A program made the position numbers and the translations under genes. The notes below the pieces were generated by a model. It was not told the origin of the DNA, made no database searches, and saw only the letters and a program-made list of their open reading frames with translations. From contig CM073889.1 in NCBI GenBank assembly GCA_037176705.1, positions 59,079,596 to 59,143,595 on the forward strand: 64,000 nt of DNA. Reading direction: 5' to 3'. The DNA comes from Molossus alvarezi (taxonomy: Eukaryota > Chordata > Mammalia > Chiroptera > Molossidae). Position 1 is the first letter of the stretch; the number at the start of each line of letters is the position of its first letter. Positions 56,401-64,000 of this stretch are shown here, in pieces.

Positions 56401-57290
56401 AACTGCTTTTGCTGCAACCCATAGATTTTGTGTTGTTGTGTCTTCATTTTCATTGGTTTCTAAGAAGTTTTTTATTTCTTCCTTGATCTCCTTGGTGATC
56501 CATTCATTGTTTAATAACATGCTATTTAGCTTCCATGTGTTGGAATGACTTTGTATGTTCTTCTTGCAATTGATTTCTAATTTCATGCCATTGTGATCTG
56601 AGAAGATGTTTGATATGATTTCAATCTTCATGAACTTGTAGAGACTTAGTTTGTGCCCTAACATGTGGTCTGTCTTTGAGAATGTCTCATGTGCACTTGA
56701 TAAGAATGTGAATTCTGTAGTTTGGGGGTGTATTTCTCTGTAGGTATCTATTAAGTCCATTTGGTCTAGTGCTTCATTTAGAGTCTCTGCTTTCTTGCTA
56801 ATTTTCTGTCAAGAGGATCTATCCAGTGATGTCAGTGGGGTGTTGAAGTCCCCTGCTATGATTGTATTGCTGTCAATTTCTCCTTGAAAATCCTCCAGAA
56901 GATTTTGAATATATTTTGGTGGTCCTATATTGAGTGCATATATGGTTATCAAGGTTATATCTTCCTGTTGAATAGATCCTTTCAATATTATGTAGTGGCC
57001 TTCTTTGTCTCTTGTTATGGCCTTCATTTTGAAATCTATTTTATCAGATATGAGTATTGCTACCCCAGCTTTTTTGTTTGTTTGTTTGTTTTTCCATTTG
57101 CTTGGAAAAATTTTTTCCATCCCTTCACTTTTAACCTCTGTGGGTCTTTTGTTGTAAGGTGAGTCTCTTGTAAACAACATATAGATGAATCATGCTTTCT
57201 TGTTCAATCAGCTATTCTGTGTCTTTTTATGGGAGCATTCAATCCATTTACATTTAAGGTGATTATTGATATGTACTCATTTATTGCCAT
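53473..57290 (-). pseudogene. L1-g ORF2 (endonuclease and reverse transcriptase)
   Basis: Start ATG at 57290, stop at the standard position (53473-53475), so full length. Open pieces: endonuclease N-part (56809-57180, A-G-D-F-N intact), endonuclease C-part and linker (55852-56760, 302 codons, S-D-H-N intact), RT (55240-55683), C-terminal region (54414-54935). The catalytic box reads F-A-D-N in a shifted frame near 55190 because of a small deletion. At least four frameshifts or stops. One of the best-preserved ORF2 copies here, but not functional. Confidence 0.92.
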
Positions 57291-57334
57291 TTTTGTTTAG
57301 TGCAGTTCTATTTTTCTTCCCATTCCTCCTGCTT

Positions 57335-58223
57335 ATTACAGCAGTCCTTTTAACAATTTTTGTAGTGCTGGTTTGGTGCTAATGTATTGCCTTAGCCTTT
57401 TTTTTTTTTGTCTGGGAAGCTCTTTATTTGACCTTCCATTTTGAATGATAGCCTTGTTGGGTAGAGTAGTCTTGGATTCAGATCCTTGTTTTTCATAACC
57501 TTGATTACTTCATGCCTTTCCCTCCTGGCCTGTAGTGTTTCTTGTGAGAAGTCAGCTAACAGCCTTATGGGTTTTTTTTTTTTTTTTTTTTTTTTTTGTA
57601 GGTAACCTATTGCTTATCTCTTGCTCCTCTTTGTCTTTTATTTTTGGCAGTTTGATTACTGTGTGTCTTGGTGTGGGCCTGTTTGGGTTCTTCTTACTTG
57701 GGGCTCTCTGTGCTTCTTGAACTTGAATGCCTTCTTCCTTCACCAAATTACGAAATTTTTCTGTCACTATTTCTTTGAATATATTCTCTAACCCTTGCTC
57801 ATTTTCTTCTTCTTCGGGGTCTCCCATGATGCAAATATTATTATGTTTCCAGTTGTCCCATAGTTCTCTTAAGCTGTCTTCCTTTTTTTAATTGTTTTTT
57901 TTGTTTTTGTTTTCTGATTGGTTGATTTTTTTCTACCCTGTCTTCTAATTCACTGATCCAGTCCTCAGCTTCCTCTACTCTGCTTTTTAGACCTTCCAAT
58001 GTGTTTTTCATTCCTGATATGTCGTTTTTAATTTCCTATTTGTTGATTTTAAACATTTCTATGTCTTTATTCATGGTGCTCATGTCCTTACACATGCTGT
58101 TGAGCTTCCTCAAGATTATGGCTCTGAATTCTAGTTCTGTTAACTTAACTGCACCTCATTTATCTCATCTTTGGTAGAGGTCTCTTGTTCTTTCATTTGG
58201 CTTTTGTTTCTGTTTTTCACCAT
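57335..58223 (-). pseudogene. L1-g ORF1
   Basis: ATG at 58223 (M-V-K-N-R-N-K), coiled coil in broken frames near 57950-58150, RNA-binding part open at 57552-57827 (E-N-E-Q-G-L-E-N-I-F-K-E-I-V). A run of 26 T (57572-57597) interrupts the C-terminal coding region, in place of a short pyrimidine stretch in other copies. Confidence 0.87.
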
Positions 58224-59196
58224 TTTAGCTATCACAGTGGGCTTTGGAGCCTGCCAAATTTTCCCTGTGGATGTTGGTGTTCTGCTGTTTGTGGCTCCCT
58301 CTCCTGGGTTTGGACGAGTGAAGGAGGACCCATTTTAACCACCACTGTCATGTCTTAACTTTCTCTACCTTTTTTTTTTTTTTTTTTTTGCCTGGAGTCT
58401 ATTAGTAGAGGTCACCTGAAGAACTTTGATTTCTGCGTTGCCTGAAAAACTTTCTCAGGTGCTCAGTGTAAGAGGATTTCCTGAGGGTGGGGCAGAGGCT
58501 GTTTGTTAACGGGCCTCAATTAGCATTTCAATGGCCGCCAGGTGGGGTGGAACGTTCAAAGGAGGGGCCGCCGCCTCTCCCCAGGGCCCTGGGAAAGAGT
58601 AAAATGACCACAGTCTTGCATGGCTGCACTCAGCAAAACCTCTGAGCACCCTCCAAATCTTGAGTGTCCCCACACATTTCCAGTCCAGTCTGCCTTCCTT
58701 CTGCTGGAGCCCAAGGTGAGTGGCTGCTGCCAATTTAGCCTCGGTCCAGACTCTGCGTCATGGAGCCGCCTGGGACTTTTACCCAGATGCCGCTGCTTCC
58801 AGCTATGGGTGGCCAAGTCTGCGGCACCAACTGGGGGTGTAGCACTCAGCCGAGTTCGCAGGATTTAGCCATGGTCACAGCTGAGGCAGCAGCAGCTTCC
58901 CGCTGAGTCTCCTGGTCCCAGCTGAATCCATGCGGCATCAGCCGAGGACTTAGCACACAGCAGAGGCTGCAGCAACTTCCAGCTGAGTCCCCTGGTCCCA
59001 GCCGAGTTTGCTGGTCCCAGCCCAGGCCGCTGTGTACCGTGGGCTCCCGGCCCCTTCTCGCATCCTCGCAAGCCTACCAGGATTGAGTCAGTGTCGCTGG
59101 ATGTGGTCCTCCAGGCTGCCTTTCGGTTGCTCCTTCCTGACGATTTGTCTTTATTTTTGTTGTAAATCCAGTTTGGTCCTGGGAGATGGTCTGTGT
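58224..59196 (-). promoter_or_regulatory. L1-g 5'UTR, type B (split by the provirus)
   Basis: GC-rich 5'UTR homologous to 9173-10333, with repeated ctgagtcccctggtcccagc-like units near 58890-59020. Its first 35 or so bases lie beyond the provirus at 63824-63858. A T-run occupies about 58370-58390. Confidence 0.75.
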
Positions 59197-59561
59197 TGTG
59201 GGAGACTTTTTGCATGACATCAATTTTGTTAAAATCTGCTCTGCCATCGCCTGCCCCAAGGCAGGATATCTCTGCATTCTGCATTTCTTTATCTCTGCAT
59301 TTTGCATTTCTTTAAGTAACCATTTACTCAATAAGCCAGTCTTTACTGACCTTTTGTTCCTTTTGTAGTTTTCCTGGAATTGCTTTGGGCAAGCATGGTG
59401 CTTGGCAACAGGTGCTTCTTGCCCTATATATTGTGTGAATTACCCCTGAATAAAGGAGACTTGATCAGAGCCCTGTCTTGTCTCCATTTCCGTGCCTCTT
59501 GTCGCTCCTCATCCTCACTCCCCCTCTAGAGTCCTCGTTGCTCGACCTGTGGGACGGGTCA
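59197..59561 (+). promoter_or_regulatory. 5' LTR of the class II provirus
   Basis: Begins tgtgggagac and ends gacgggtca. A TATA-like word TATATA lies at 59425-59430 and AATAAA at 59449-59454, so close together that R must be very short, as known for betaretroviruses. It differs from the 3' LTR by six substitutions and two single-base indels by my count. Confidence 0.95.
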
Positions 59562-59563
59562 AG

Positions 59564-59581
59564 TGGCGCCCAACGTGGGGC
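59564..59581 (+). promoter_or_regulatory. Primer binding site (lysine tRNA type)
   Basis: tggcgcccaacgtggggc, two bases after the LTR. From established knowledge this is the complement of the 3' end of the tRNA-Lys(1,2) used by many betaretroviruses. Confidence 0.92.
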
Positions 59582-59720
59582 TCCAGCACGGGGGATCCAG
59601 TGAAGGACGCCGTTCGAGTGGCCGGCAGAAAGGAAAGCAAAGGAAAAGAAAGGAAAAGAAAAGAGGGAACGACGTGGGAACCTGCTACGTCTGCACCCCT
59701 CGGGCAAGTGAACGGCGATT
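59582..59720 (+). other. Proviral leader
   Basis: 139 bases between primer site and gag start, with a purine-rich tract aaagaaaggaaaagaaaaga. A packaging signal would be expected here, but none can be recognised from sequence alone. Confidence 0.6.
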
Positions 59721-60515
59721 ATGGGTCAAGCATTGAGCCAAGATAAAATGTTCGTTGAAGGACTAAAAAAGGCTATCAAGGCATGAGGAGTAAAGGTGAA
59801 AATTAAGCATTTGTGTCAGTATTTTGATTATATTAAAGAAGTTTGCCTTTGGTTTCCTACAGAGGGAACTATAGAATAAAAACAATGGAAAATAGTTGGT
59901 GATGCTCTTAGAGATTACTATAAGACTTATGGACCCGAGAAGGTCCCGGTAACTGCTTTTTCTTATTGGAATTTAATAGATAAAATTCTATCTCAGAGAC
60001 AAATGGCGAGGGTATATTACAGAAAGAAAAAGGGGAAGTAAAAAAAAGGGGGGGGAATGAAAATAAAAGTAAAGAATGTGAGGACCTCATGTATAATGAG
60101 GAAGAAAAAAACCGAGCCCACTCGGAATAAAATTATGCCTAAAAACCACCCATGAGGGGAGCTGTCCCAAAGATCCCTCCCCGCATGCAACTTGCACCAG
60201 AGCTAGATGATATAGAGGCTTTTCCAGAAACAGAAACAGTGGATGCACAAGGACAGGCTTGGCGCCCCCATAGCGGGTTTGATTTTAATTAATAAAGGAG
60301 TTAAAGACCGCTATTGCACAATACGGAGCCACAGCCCCATATACTACGTCAATTTTAGAATCAGTAGCCGAGAATTGGCTTACGCCTGGGGACTGGCAGA
60401 CATTAGCCCGAGCGACACTTGCTGGAGGAGACTATCTCCTATGGAAATCAGAATACGTAGAGAACTGCAGAGACATTGCTAAACGCAACGCGCAGGCTGA
60501 TCTACCAGGCCAAGG
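59721..60515 (+). pseudogene. Class II provirus gag (MA and CA remnants)
   Basis: Gag builds the retroviral core. Start M-G-Q-A-L-S-Q at 59721, a typical myristoylation-type N-terminus. The frame stops after 21 codons (TGA 59784-59786) and again shortly after. Further MA sequence is readable downstream (E-K-V-P-V-T-A-F-S-Y-W-N-L near 59930-59980), then, after a basic and low-complexity stretch, a capsid segment (L-T-P-G-D-W-Q, then G-G-D-Y-L-L-W-K near 60370-60450). The capsid ends at about 60495 and joins a G-patch segment, so NC and the following part are deleted. Non-functional. Confidence 0.83.
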
Positions 60516-60624
60516 GCTGGGAAAAAATAATACAGGTATAACAGAACCCATAGAGCCCTCTCCAAAGACTGATATGACAGGATTAGGCCATTTTCCATAG
60601 GGGCCATCGACACTCCTGTGACCC
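60497..60624 (+). pseudogene. G-patch remnant and pol start
   Basis: A G-L-G-K-N-N-T-G segment followed by T-G-L-G-H-F resembles the glycine-rich G-patch at the C-terminus of betaretroviral proteases, an RNA-binding region. The catalytic protease core and the upstream dUTPase region are absent. It is followed by a segment leading into RT, with a frameshift near 60630. Confidence 0.6.
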
Positions 60625-61935
60625 ATGCAGAAAAGCACGTGGCTATCTGAGGAGCCGGTGTGGGTTGATCAGTGGCCTCTAACAGCAGAAAAACTGATGG
60701 CTGCACAACAGTTGGTACAGGAGCAGCTTGATGCTGGCCACATTGTCCCTAGTAATTCCCCTTGGAATACTCCTATTTTTGTCATTAGAAAGAAATCTGG
60801 CAAAAGGCAGCTATTGCAAGACTTAAGAGCTGTAAATAAAACTATGGTACTAATGGGAGCCTTACAACCAGGACTTCCCTCACCTGTTGCCATACCTTTG
60901 GGTTTTTTCAAAGTCATTGTTGTTATAAAGGATTGTTTTTTCATGATTCCTCTGCATCCAGATGATCAGAGGCGATTTGCATTCAGCTTACCAGCTATAA
61001 ATTTCAAAGCGTCTATGAAAAGATTCCAATGGCATGTTCTGCCACAGGGAATGGCTAATAGCCCTACCCTATGCCAATCCTTTGTAGCCTCAGCCTTACA
61101 ATTAGTTAGAGACAATTGGCCAAATATGTACATTATACATTACATGGATGATATCCTCATAGCCGGAAAAGAGGGGAGAGAGGTTTTGAAATGCTATGAG
61201 GTGATGCGCGTTGCCTTAAGAGACAAAGGCCTAGAAATAGCCCCTGACAAGGTCCAACTCGCAGACCCTTATACATATCTTGGTTTTCAAATGCGAGGGT
61301 CCCTAATTTCCTCTGAAAAATTAGAACTAAAATTAGACAAGCTTAAAACCCTAAATGACTTTCAAAAATTGCTAGGGGACATTAATTGGCTTATGCCCTA
61401 TTTAAGAATCAGTAAAGGAGAACTTAAAACCCTGTATGATATATTGCAGGGAGATGCCAACCCTACATCTCCCCGTGAACTTACCTTGGAAGGAAAACAG
61501 GCTATACACAAAGTTGAACAGGCTATCCATTCTCAAGCAACCACCTTTATGGATTACACTAAACCTTTAAAGTTTATTATTTGTAAGACTGCTCTCTCCC
61601 CTACCACTGTTTTCTGGCAGACAGCACCCTTAATGTGGATTCACTTGCCTGCCACACCTAAAAAGGTCATTGAGCCATATTATCAGGCAGTTTCCAATCT
61701 CATTATGATAGGTAGGAAACAAGGAAAATGTTATTTTGGTAAGAAGCCAGATATTATTATACAACCCTATACCATGGACCAAATTAGCTGGCTCATGCAA
61801 AATACTGAATTTTGGCCCATTTCCCTAGCTTCTTATGCGGGGATTCTAGACAATCATTCCTTTGAGAAATGCCTTACAGGTAGAGCTGCTTACACTTATC
61901 TAGACCAAACAGTGTCATTTATGACATCATCTTAA
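60625..61935 (+). pseudogene. Class II provirus reverse transcriptase (open, catalytically dead)
   Basis: A 436-codon open frame starting from an internal Met at 60625. It covers the RT start (W-V-D-Q-W-P-L), fingers and palm, the catalytic YMDD at residues 173-176 (61141-61152), thumb (F-Q-K-L-L-G-D-I-N-W) and connection region. RNase H is absent and the end (M-T-S-S) is a frameshift into integrase sequence. The other metal-binding aspartate, in motif A, is replaced: V-I-K-D-C at 60922-60936 where D-x-K/Q-D-C is expected, explicable by a single A-to-T change (GTT at 60922-60924). RT copies viral RNA into DNA; this copy cannot be active despite its long frame. The open frame may simply reflect youth. 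Confidence 0.88.
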
Positions 61936-62755
61936 TGCTAAAATGCTTTGCCTCATGCATCAGATTACTAGGGAACAAGCTAGGCAAATTGTTAAGAACT
62001 GCCCCTCATGTGCCACTCATTAGCCAGTCCCCCACCTTGGACTAAACCCAAGGGGACTAATCCTTAATGCGTTATGGCAGATGGATGTTACTCACATCTC
62101 TGAATTTGGAAATCTTAAATATGTACATGTTGTCATAGATACCTTTAGTGGATTCATTTATGCTTCCCTCCAAACTGGTGAAGCCACAAAACATGTGATC
62201 AGTCACATGCTAACCACATTTACAGTTCTGGGATGCCCACAGCAATTGAAAATCAATAACGGCCCAGGCTATACAAGTTCAGCCTTCTTCCAATTTTGCA
62301 AACACCTCAACATTCAACACATAACAGGTATACCTTACAACCCTCAGGGCCAAGGGATTGTAGAGAGAGCACATCTGTCTTTAAAGATCACCATTAATAA
62401 AATAAAAAAGGGGGAATGGTACCCCATGAGGGGGTCACCCAGAAATATTCTCTCTCATGCCTTATTTATTCTCAATTTTTAAAATTTGGACACTGATGGG
62501 CAATCTGCTGCTAATCGCTTTTGGCATACAGAAACTCAAAAACAATTTGCATCAGTACTATGGAAAGATCCACTAACCAACTCTTAGCATGGCCCAGACC
62601 CAGTCCTCATCTGGGGCCGAGGTTCTGTATGCATTTACTCTAAGAAAATGAAATCTGCAAGATGGCTACCAGAGCATTTGGTTAAACAGATTGATCAAGT
62701 TAAAGGAATAACAGATAACCATATAGATAACTCCAGGGTCGAAAATTCACTCTGA
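61924..62755 (+). pseudogene. Class II provirus integrase (decayed)
   Basis: Integrase joins viral DNA to the genome. The N-terminal zinc-binding part is readable from 61930 (H-H-L-N, later H-Q-I-T and C-P-S-C) with a stop near 62020. The catalytic core is open at 62081-62482. Of the D,D-35-E triad the first Asp (62084-62086) and the Glu (62363-62365) are present, but the middle Asp is Asn (62255-62257, K-I-N-N-G-P-G). A stop at about 62480 cuts the C-terminal domain, which continues in another frame to about 62755. Non-functional. Confidence 0.87.
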
Positions 62756-62757
62756 GA

Positions 62758-62786
62758 GGCTTTTCCTGTTTTTTTCTTTATTTCAG
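62758..62786 (+). promoter_or_regulatory. Likely env splice acceptor
   Basis: A 25-base pyrimidine-rich run ending in ttatttcag directly before the env start at 62789. Position and sequence suit the acceptor for subgenomic env mRNA. Confidence 0.65.
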
Positions 62787-62788
62787 GA

Positions 62789-62962
62789 ATGGACCAGAAG
62801 GCTGAAATCTTACTACTAGGGATACTACTGCATCTTTGCCTGCTCATGGAAGGAGGTTTTGGGCCTCCTCCACACCCTGACGAGCTCCTGAGGGCCTTAT
62901 TTGGCCCCCCATGCGACTGCCTTACAGGAACACTGCTGCTTATAAGAGCTTTTCTTCAATAA
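62789..62962 (+). pseudogene. Class II provirus env: signal peptide and surface N-terminus
   Basis: 57 codons from ATG 62789: a charged start (M-D-Q-K-A-E), a hydrophobic leucine-rich core (I-L-L-L-G-I-L-L-H-L) and then a short proline- and cysteine-containing stretch before a stop at 62960-62962. This is the beginning of an envelope precursor. The surface subunit that should follow is deleted. Confidence 0.7.
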
Positions 62963-63203
62963 CCCTCTTTGGAGCGAGCTAAATGGGGTGCTGCCTTATC
63001 TTCTCTCTCTGTTGGGCCCCTTACTTGGCCTTTTACTGATTGTGTCACTAGGACCTTTCCTCTTCAATGAGGTTATGGCTTTCATCAAGCAGCAGATAGA
63101 TGCCATTAAGATGCAACCTGTACAGTTCCATTATCATAGACTTGAAATGGCCGACAGAGAATCTCACTCTAGCTGTGAGTCAGTGAGCTATGACTATGCC
63201 TGA
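62963..63203 (+). pseudogene. Class II provirus env: membrane span and cytoplasmic tail
   Basis: Open frame to a stop at 63201-63203. It begins with a long hydrophobic segment (L-P-Y-L-L-S-L-L-G-P-L-L-G-L-L), then a charged tail (F-I-K-Q-Q-I-D-A, and Y-H-R-L-E-M). This is the anchor of a gamma-type transmembrane subunit as carried by type D betaretroviruses. The fusion peptide and ectodomain are missing. No product is expected because no start or signal peptide is in frame. Confidence 0.72.
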
Positions 63204-63244
63204 GATGGCAAATAGTGAGTCTCAAAAACCTCGTCACCTTGGTG

Positions 63245-63412
63245 TGCTGGACTGGATAGCCAGAGACGGGCAACTGGAACTCACACGCATCGCCAACCAC
63301 CACCTAAGACAGGAACAAGGCCTTATGCTGCCTTGCTATTCCAATGATGGGTTCGGACAGGTTGGCACCGTGTGCAAGTTTCCTGACCTAAGACAGGCAC
63401 AGTCCCCTCAAG
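63245..63412 (+). ncRNA. CTE-like RNA export element (type D retrovirus style)
   Basis: Between env and the polypurine tract, four conserved 11-base words occur in the order ccagagacggg (63260-63270), cctaagacagg (63303-63313), ccaatgatggg (63341-63351), cctaagacagg (63387-63397). The first faces the fourth and the second faces the third in a long hairpin, giving two internal loops related by two-fold symmetry. The arms between them pair (gccaacc 63292-63298 with ggttggc 63360-63366; cacacg with cgtgtg; ggaact with agtttcc), as do an outer stem (ggactg with cagtcc) and an apical stem (caagg with ccttg). From established knowledge this is the architecture of the constitutive transport element of type D simian retroviruses, which binds NXF1/TAP to export unspliced RNA. 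Function here is inferred. Confidence 0.8.
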
Positions 63413-63436
63413 GTATTATTTCAGCCTTAAAAAATT

Positions 63437-63450
63437 AAAGAAAAGGGGGA
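63437..63450 (+). promoter_or_regulatory. Polypurine tract
   Basis: aaagaaaaggggga, two bases before the 3' LTR: the plus-strand primer of retroviral DNA synthesis. Confidence 0.9.
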
Positions 63451-63452
63451 CC

Positions 63453-63817
63453 TGTGGGAGCCTTTTTGCATGACATCAATTTTGTTAAAATCTGCTCTGC
63501 CATCGCCTGCCCCAAGGCAGGATATCTCTGCATTCTGCATTTCTTTATCTCTGCATTTTGCATTTCTTTAAGTAACCATTTACTCAACAAGCCAGTCTTT
63601 ACTGACCTTTTGTTCCTTTTGTAGTTTTCCTGGAATTGCTTTGGGCAAGCATGGTGCTTGGCAACAGGTGCTTCTTGCCCTATATATTGTGTGAATTACC
63701 CCGAATAAAGGAGACTTGATCAGAGCCCTGTCTTGTCTCCATTTCTTGTGTCTCTTGTCGCTCCTCATCCTCACTCCCCCTCTAGAGTCCTCGTTGCTTG
63801 ACCTGCGGGACGGGTCA
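63453..63817 (+). promoter_or_regulatory. 3' LTR of the class II provirus
   Basis: 365 bp, tgtgggagcc to gacgggtca, with the TATA-like word and AATAAA at the same places as in the 5' LTR. Followed by the second copy of the ctgtgt duplication. Confidence 0.95.
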
Positions 63818-63858
63818 CTGTGTAGCTTCATTCACTCTGCCACCATTTTATTTTTTTG

Positions 63859-64000
63859 AGATCCTTGTTTTTCATGACCTTGATTTCTTCATGCCATTCC
63901 CTTCTGTCCTGTAGTGTGTCTGTTGAGAAGTCAGCTGAGAGCCTTATGGGGGTTCCTTGGTAGATAACCTGTTGCTTATTTCTTGCTGCCTTTAGGATTC
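63859..64000 (-). mobile_element. LINE-1 (L1-h), right piece: ORF1 C-terminal part
   Basis: Continues L1-h across L1-g, starting with the second copy of the 15-bp duplication. Minus-strand ORF1 sequence runs off the window, so the 5' end of L1-h lies outside. Confidence 0.88.

Larger units (their letters stand above)
59197..63817 (+). mobile_element. Class II (type D betaretrovirus-like) provirus, internally deleted
   Basis: A 4.6-kb provirus with two 365-bp LTRs and a perfect 6-bp target duplication ctgtgt (59191-59196 and 63818-63823), inserted in antisense in the 5'UTR of L1-g. Order: LTR, primer binding site, gag (MA, CA pieces), G-patch remnant, RT, integrase, env ends, CTE-like RNA element, polypurine tract, LTR. 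NC-to-protease, RNase H and most of the env surface region are deleted, explaining the short length. Lysine-tRNA primer site, CTE-like element, short R context and 6-bp duplication together point to a type D-like betaretrovirus lineage. The low LTR divergence makes this one of the youngest insertions here. Confidence 0.93.
53239..63858 (-). mobile_element. LINE-1 (L1-g), full length, carrying a provirus
   Basis: Complete minus-strand L1 of about 6.0 kb after removal of the provirus: tail and 3'UTR from 53239, ORF2, ORF1, type B 5'UTR, 5' end at 63858. Perfect 15-bp target duplication agatccttgtttttc (53224-53238 and 63859-63873) in L1-h ORF1. It is among the less-decayed copies, with a 302-codon open stretch in ORF2. 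Confidence 0.95.

Noticed and set aside
59492..59746. 84-codon frame across LTR, primer site and leader
   Set aside because: It spans non-coding signals of the provirus and overlaps the gag start in another frame, so it is chance.
63190..63438. 82-codon open frame after env, as a possible accessory (Rec/Rem-like) protein
   Set aside because: It overlaps the CTE-like hairpin almost completely, and the paired words explain the conservation better than a protein. No basic RNA-binding or nuclear-export motif is seen. Not excluded without relatives.

Overview
This window is mammalian, non-coding, repeat-saturated DNA, almost certainly from a vespertilionid-type microbat. The diagnostic signal is ten tRNA-derived Ves-family SINEs, recognisable by a tRNA-like head with Pol III A and B boxes, a (CT)n stretch and an A-rich tail. 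They occur with bat-type LINE-1 (L1) copies and a HAL1 (half-L1) element. I find no host protein-coding gene, tRNA gene, rRNA gene or CRISPR array. Nearly every long open frame is a decayed L1 or retroviral frame, or its antisense shadow.

Layout, left to right. 1-4476: minus-strand L1 running off the left edge. 4477-5213: mostly unique DNA with an L2-like scrap. 5214-6860: old plus-strand L1. 6861-19741: plus-strand L1 (L1-b), interrupted at 9173-15609 by a complete younger L1 (L1-c). 19742-38736: a minus-strand class I (gammaretrovirus-like) endogenous retrovirus, ERV1, dismembered by a complete L1 (L1-d, 21446-29118), a HAL1 (29846-33105), a truncated L1 (L1-f, about 33296-37066) and SINEs. 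Its LTR lies at about 38331-38736 and its integrase, env and second LTR are missing. 38896-42560: old L1 fragments, a solo class II LTR (38980-39344), MIR-like and hAT-like pieces and the longest unique stretches. 42949-52207: a rearranged block of minus-strand L1 sequence (L1-i and L1-j). 52208-53238 and 63859-64000: two halves of one older L1 (L1-h), split by a complete L1 (L1-g, 53239-63858). L1-g itself carries a young class II provirus (59197-63817) in its 5'UTR.

The most interesting object is that provirus. It has two 365-bp LTRs differing at about 1.6% of sites, a 6-bp target duplication, an 18-nt lysine-tRNA-type primer binding site, MA and CA remnants of gag, a G-patch remnant, an open 436-codon RT frame with YMDD, integrase pieces, env signal-peptide and transmembrane pieces and a polypurine tract. 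Between env and the polypurine tract lies a sequence with the two-fold symmetric architecture of a type D retrovirus constitutive transport element (CTE), the RNA hairpin that recruits NXF1/TAP for export of unspliced RNA. The provirus is defective: NC-to-protease, RNase H and most of the env surface subunit are deleted, and the catalytic residues of RT and integrase are mutated.

The nesting gives a relative chronology: ERV1 is older than HAL1, L1-d and L1-f, which are older than the SINEs inside them; L1-h is older than L1-g, which is older than the class II provirus; L1-b is older than L1-c, which is older than its SINE. Target-site duplications support most of these joins. The joins that lack them (6861/19741, 44228, 46797, 52207 and L1-f) probably record deletions or recombination between repeats. 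Most boundaries come from internal comparison of repeat copies and are good to a few bases where a duplication is given, otherwise to about 10-30 bases.
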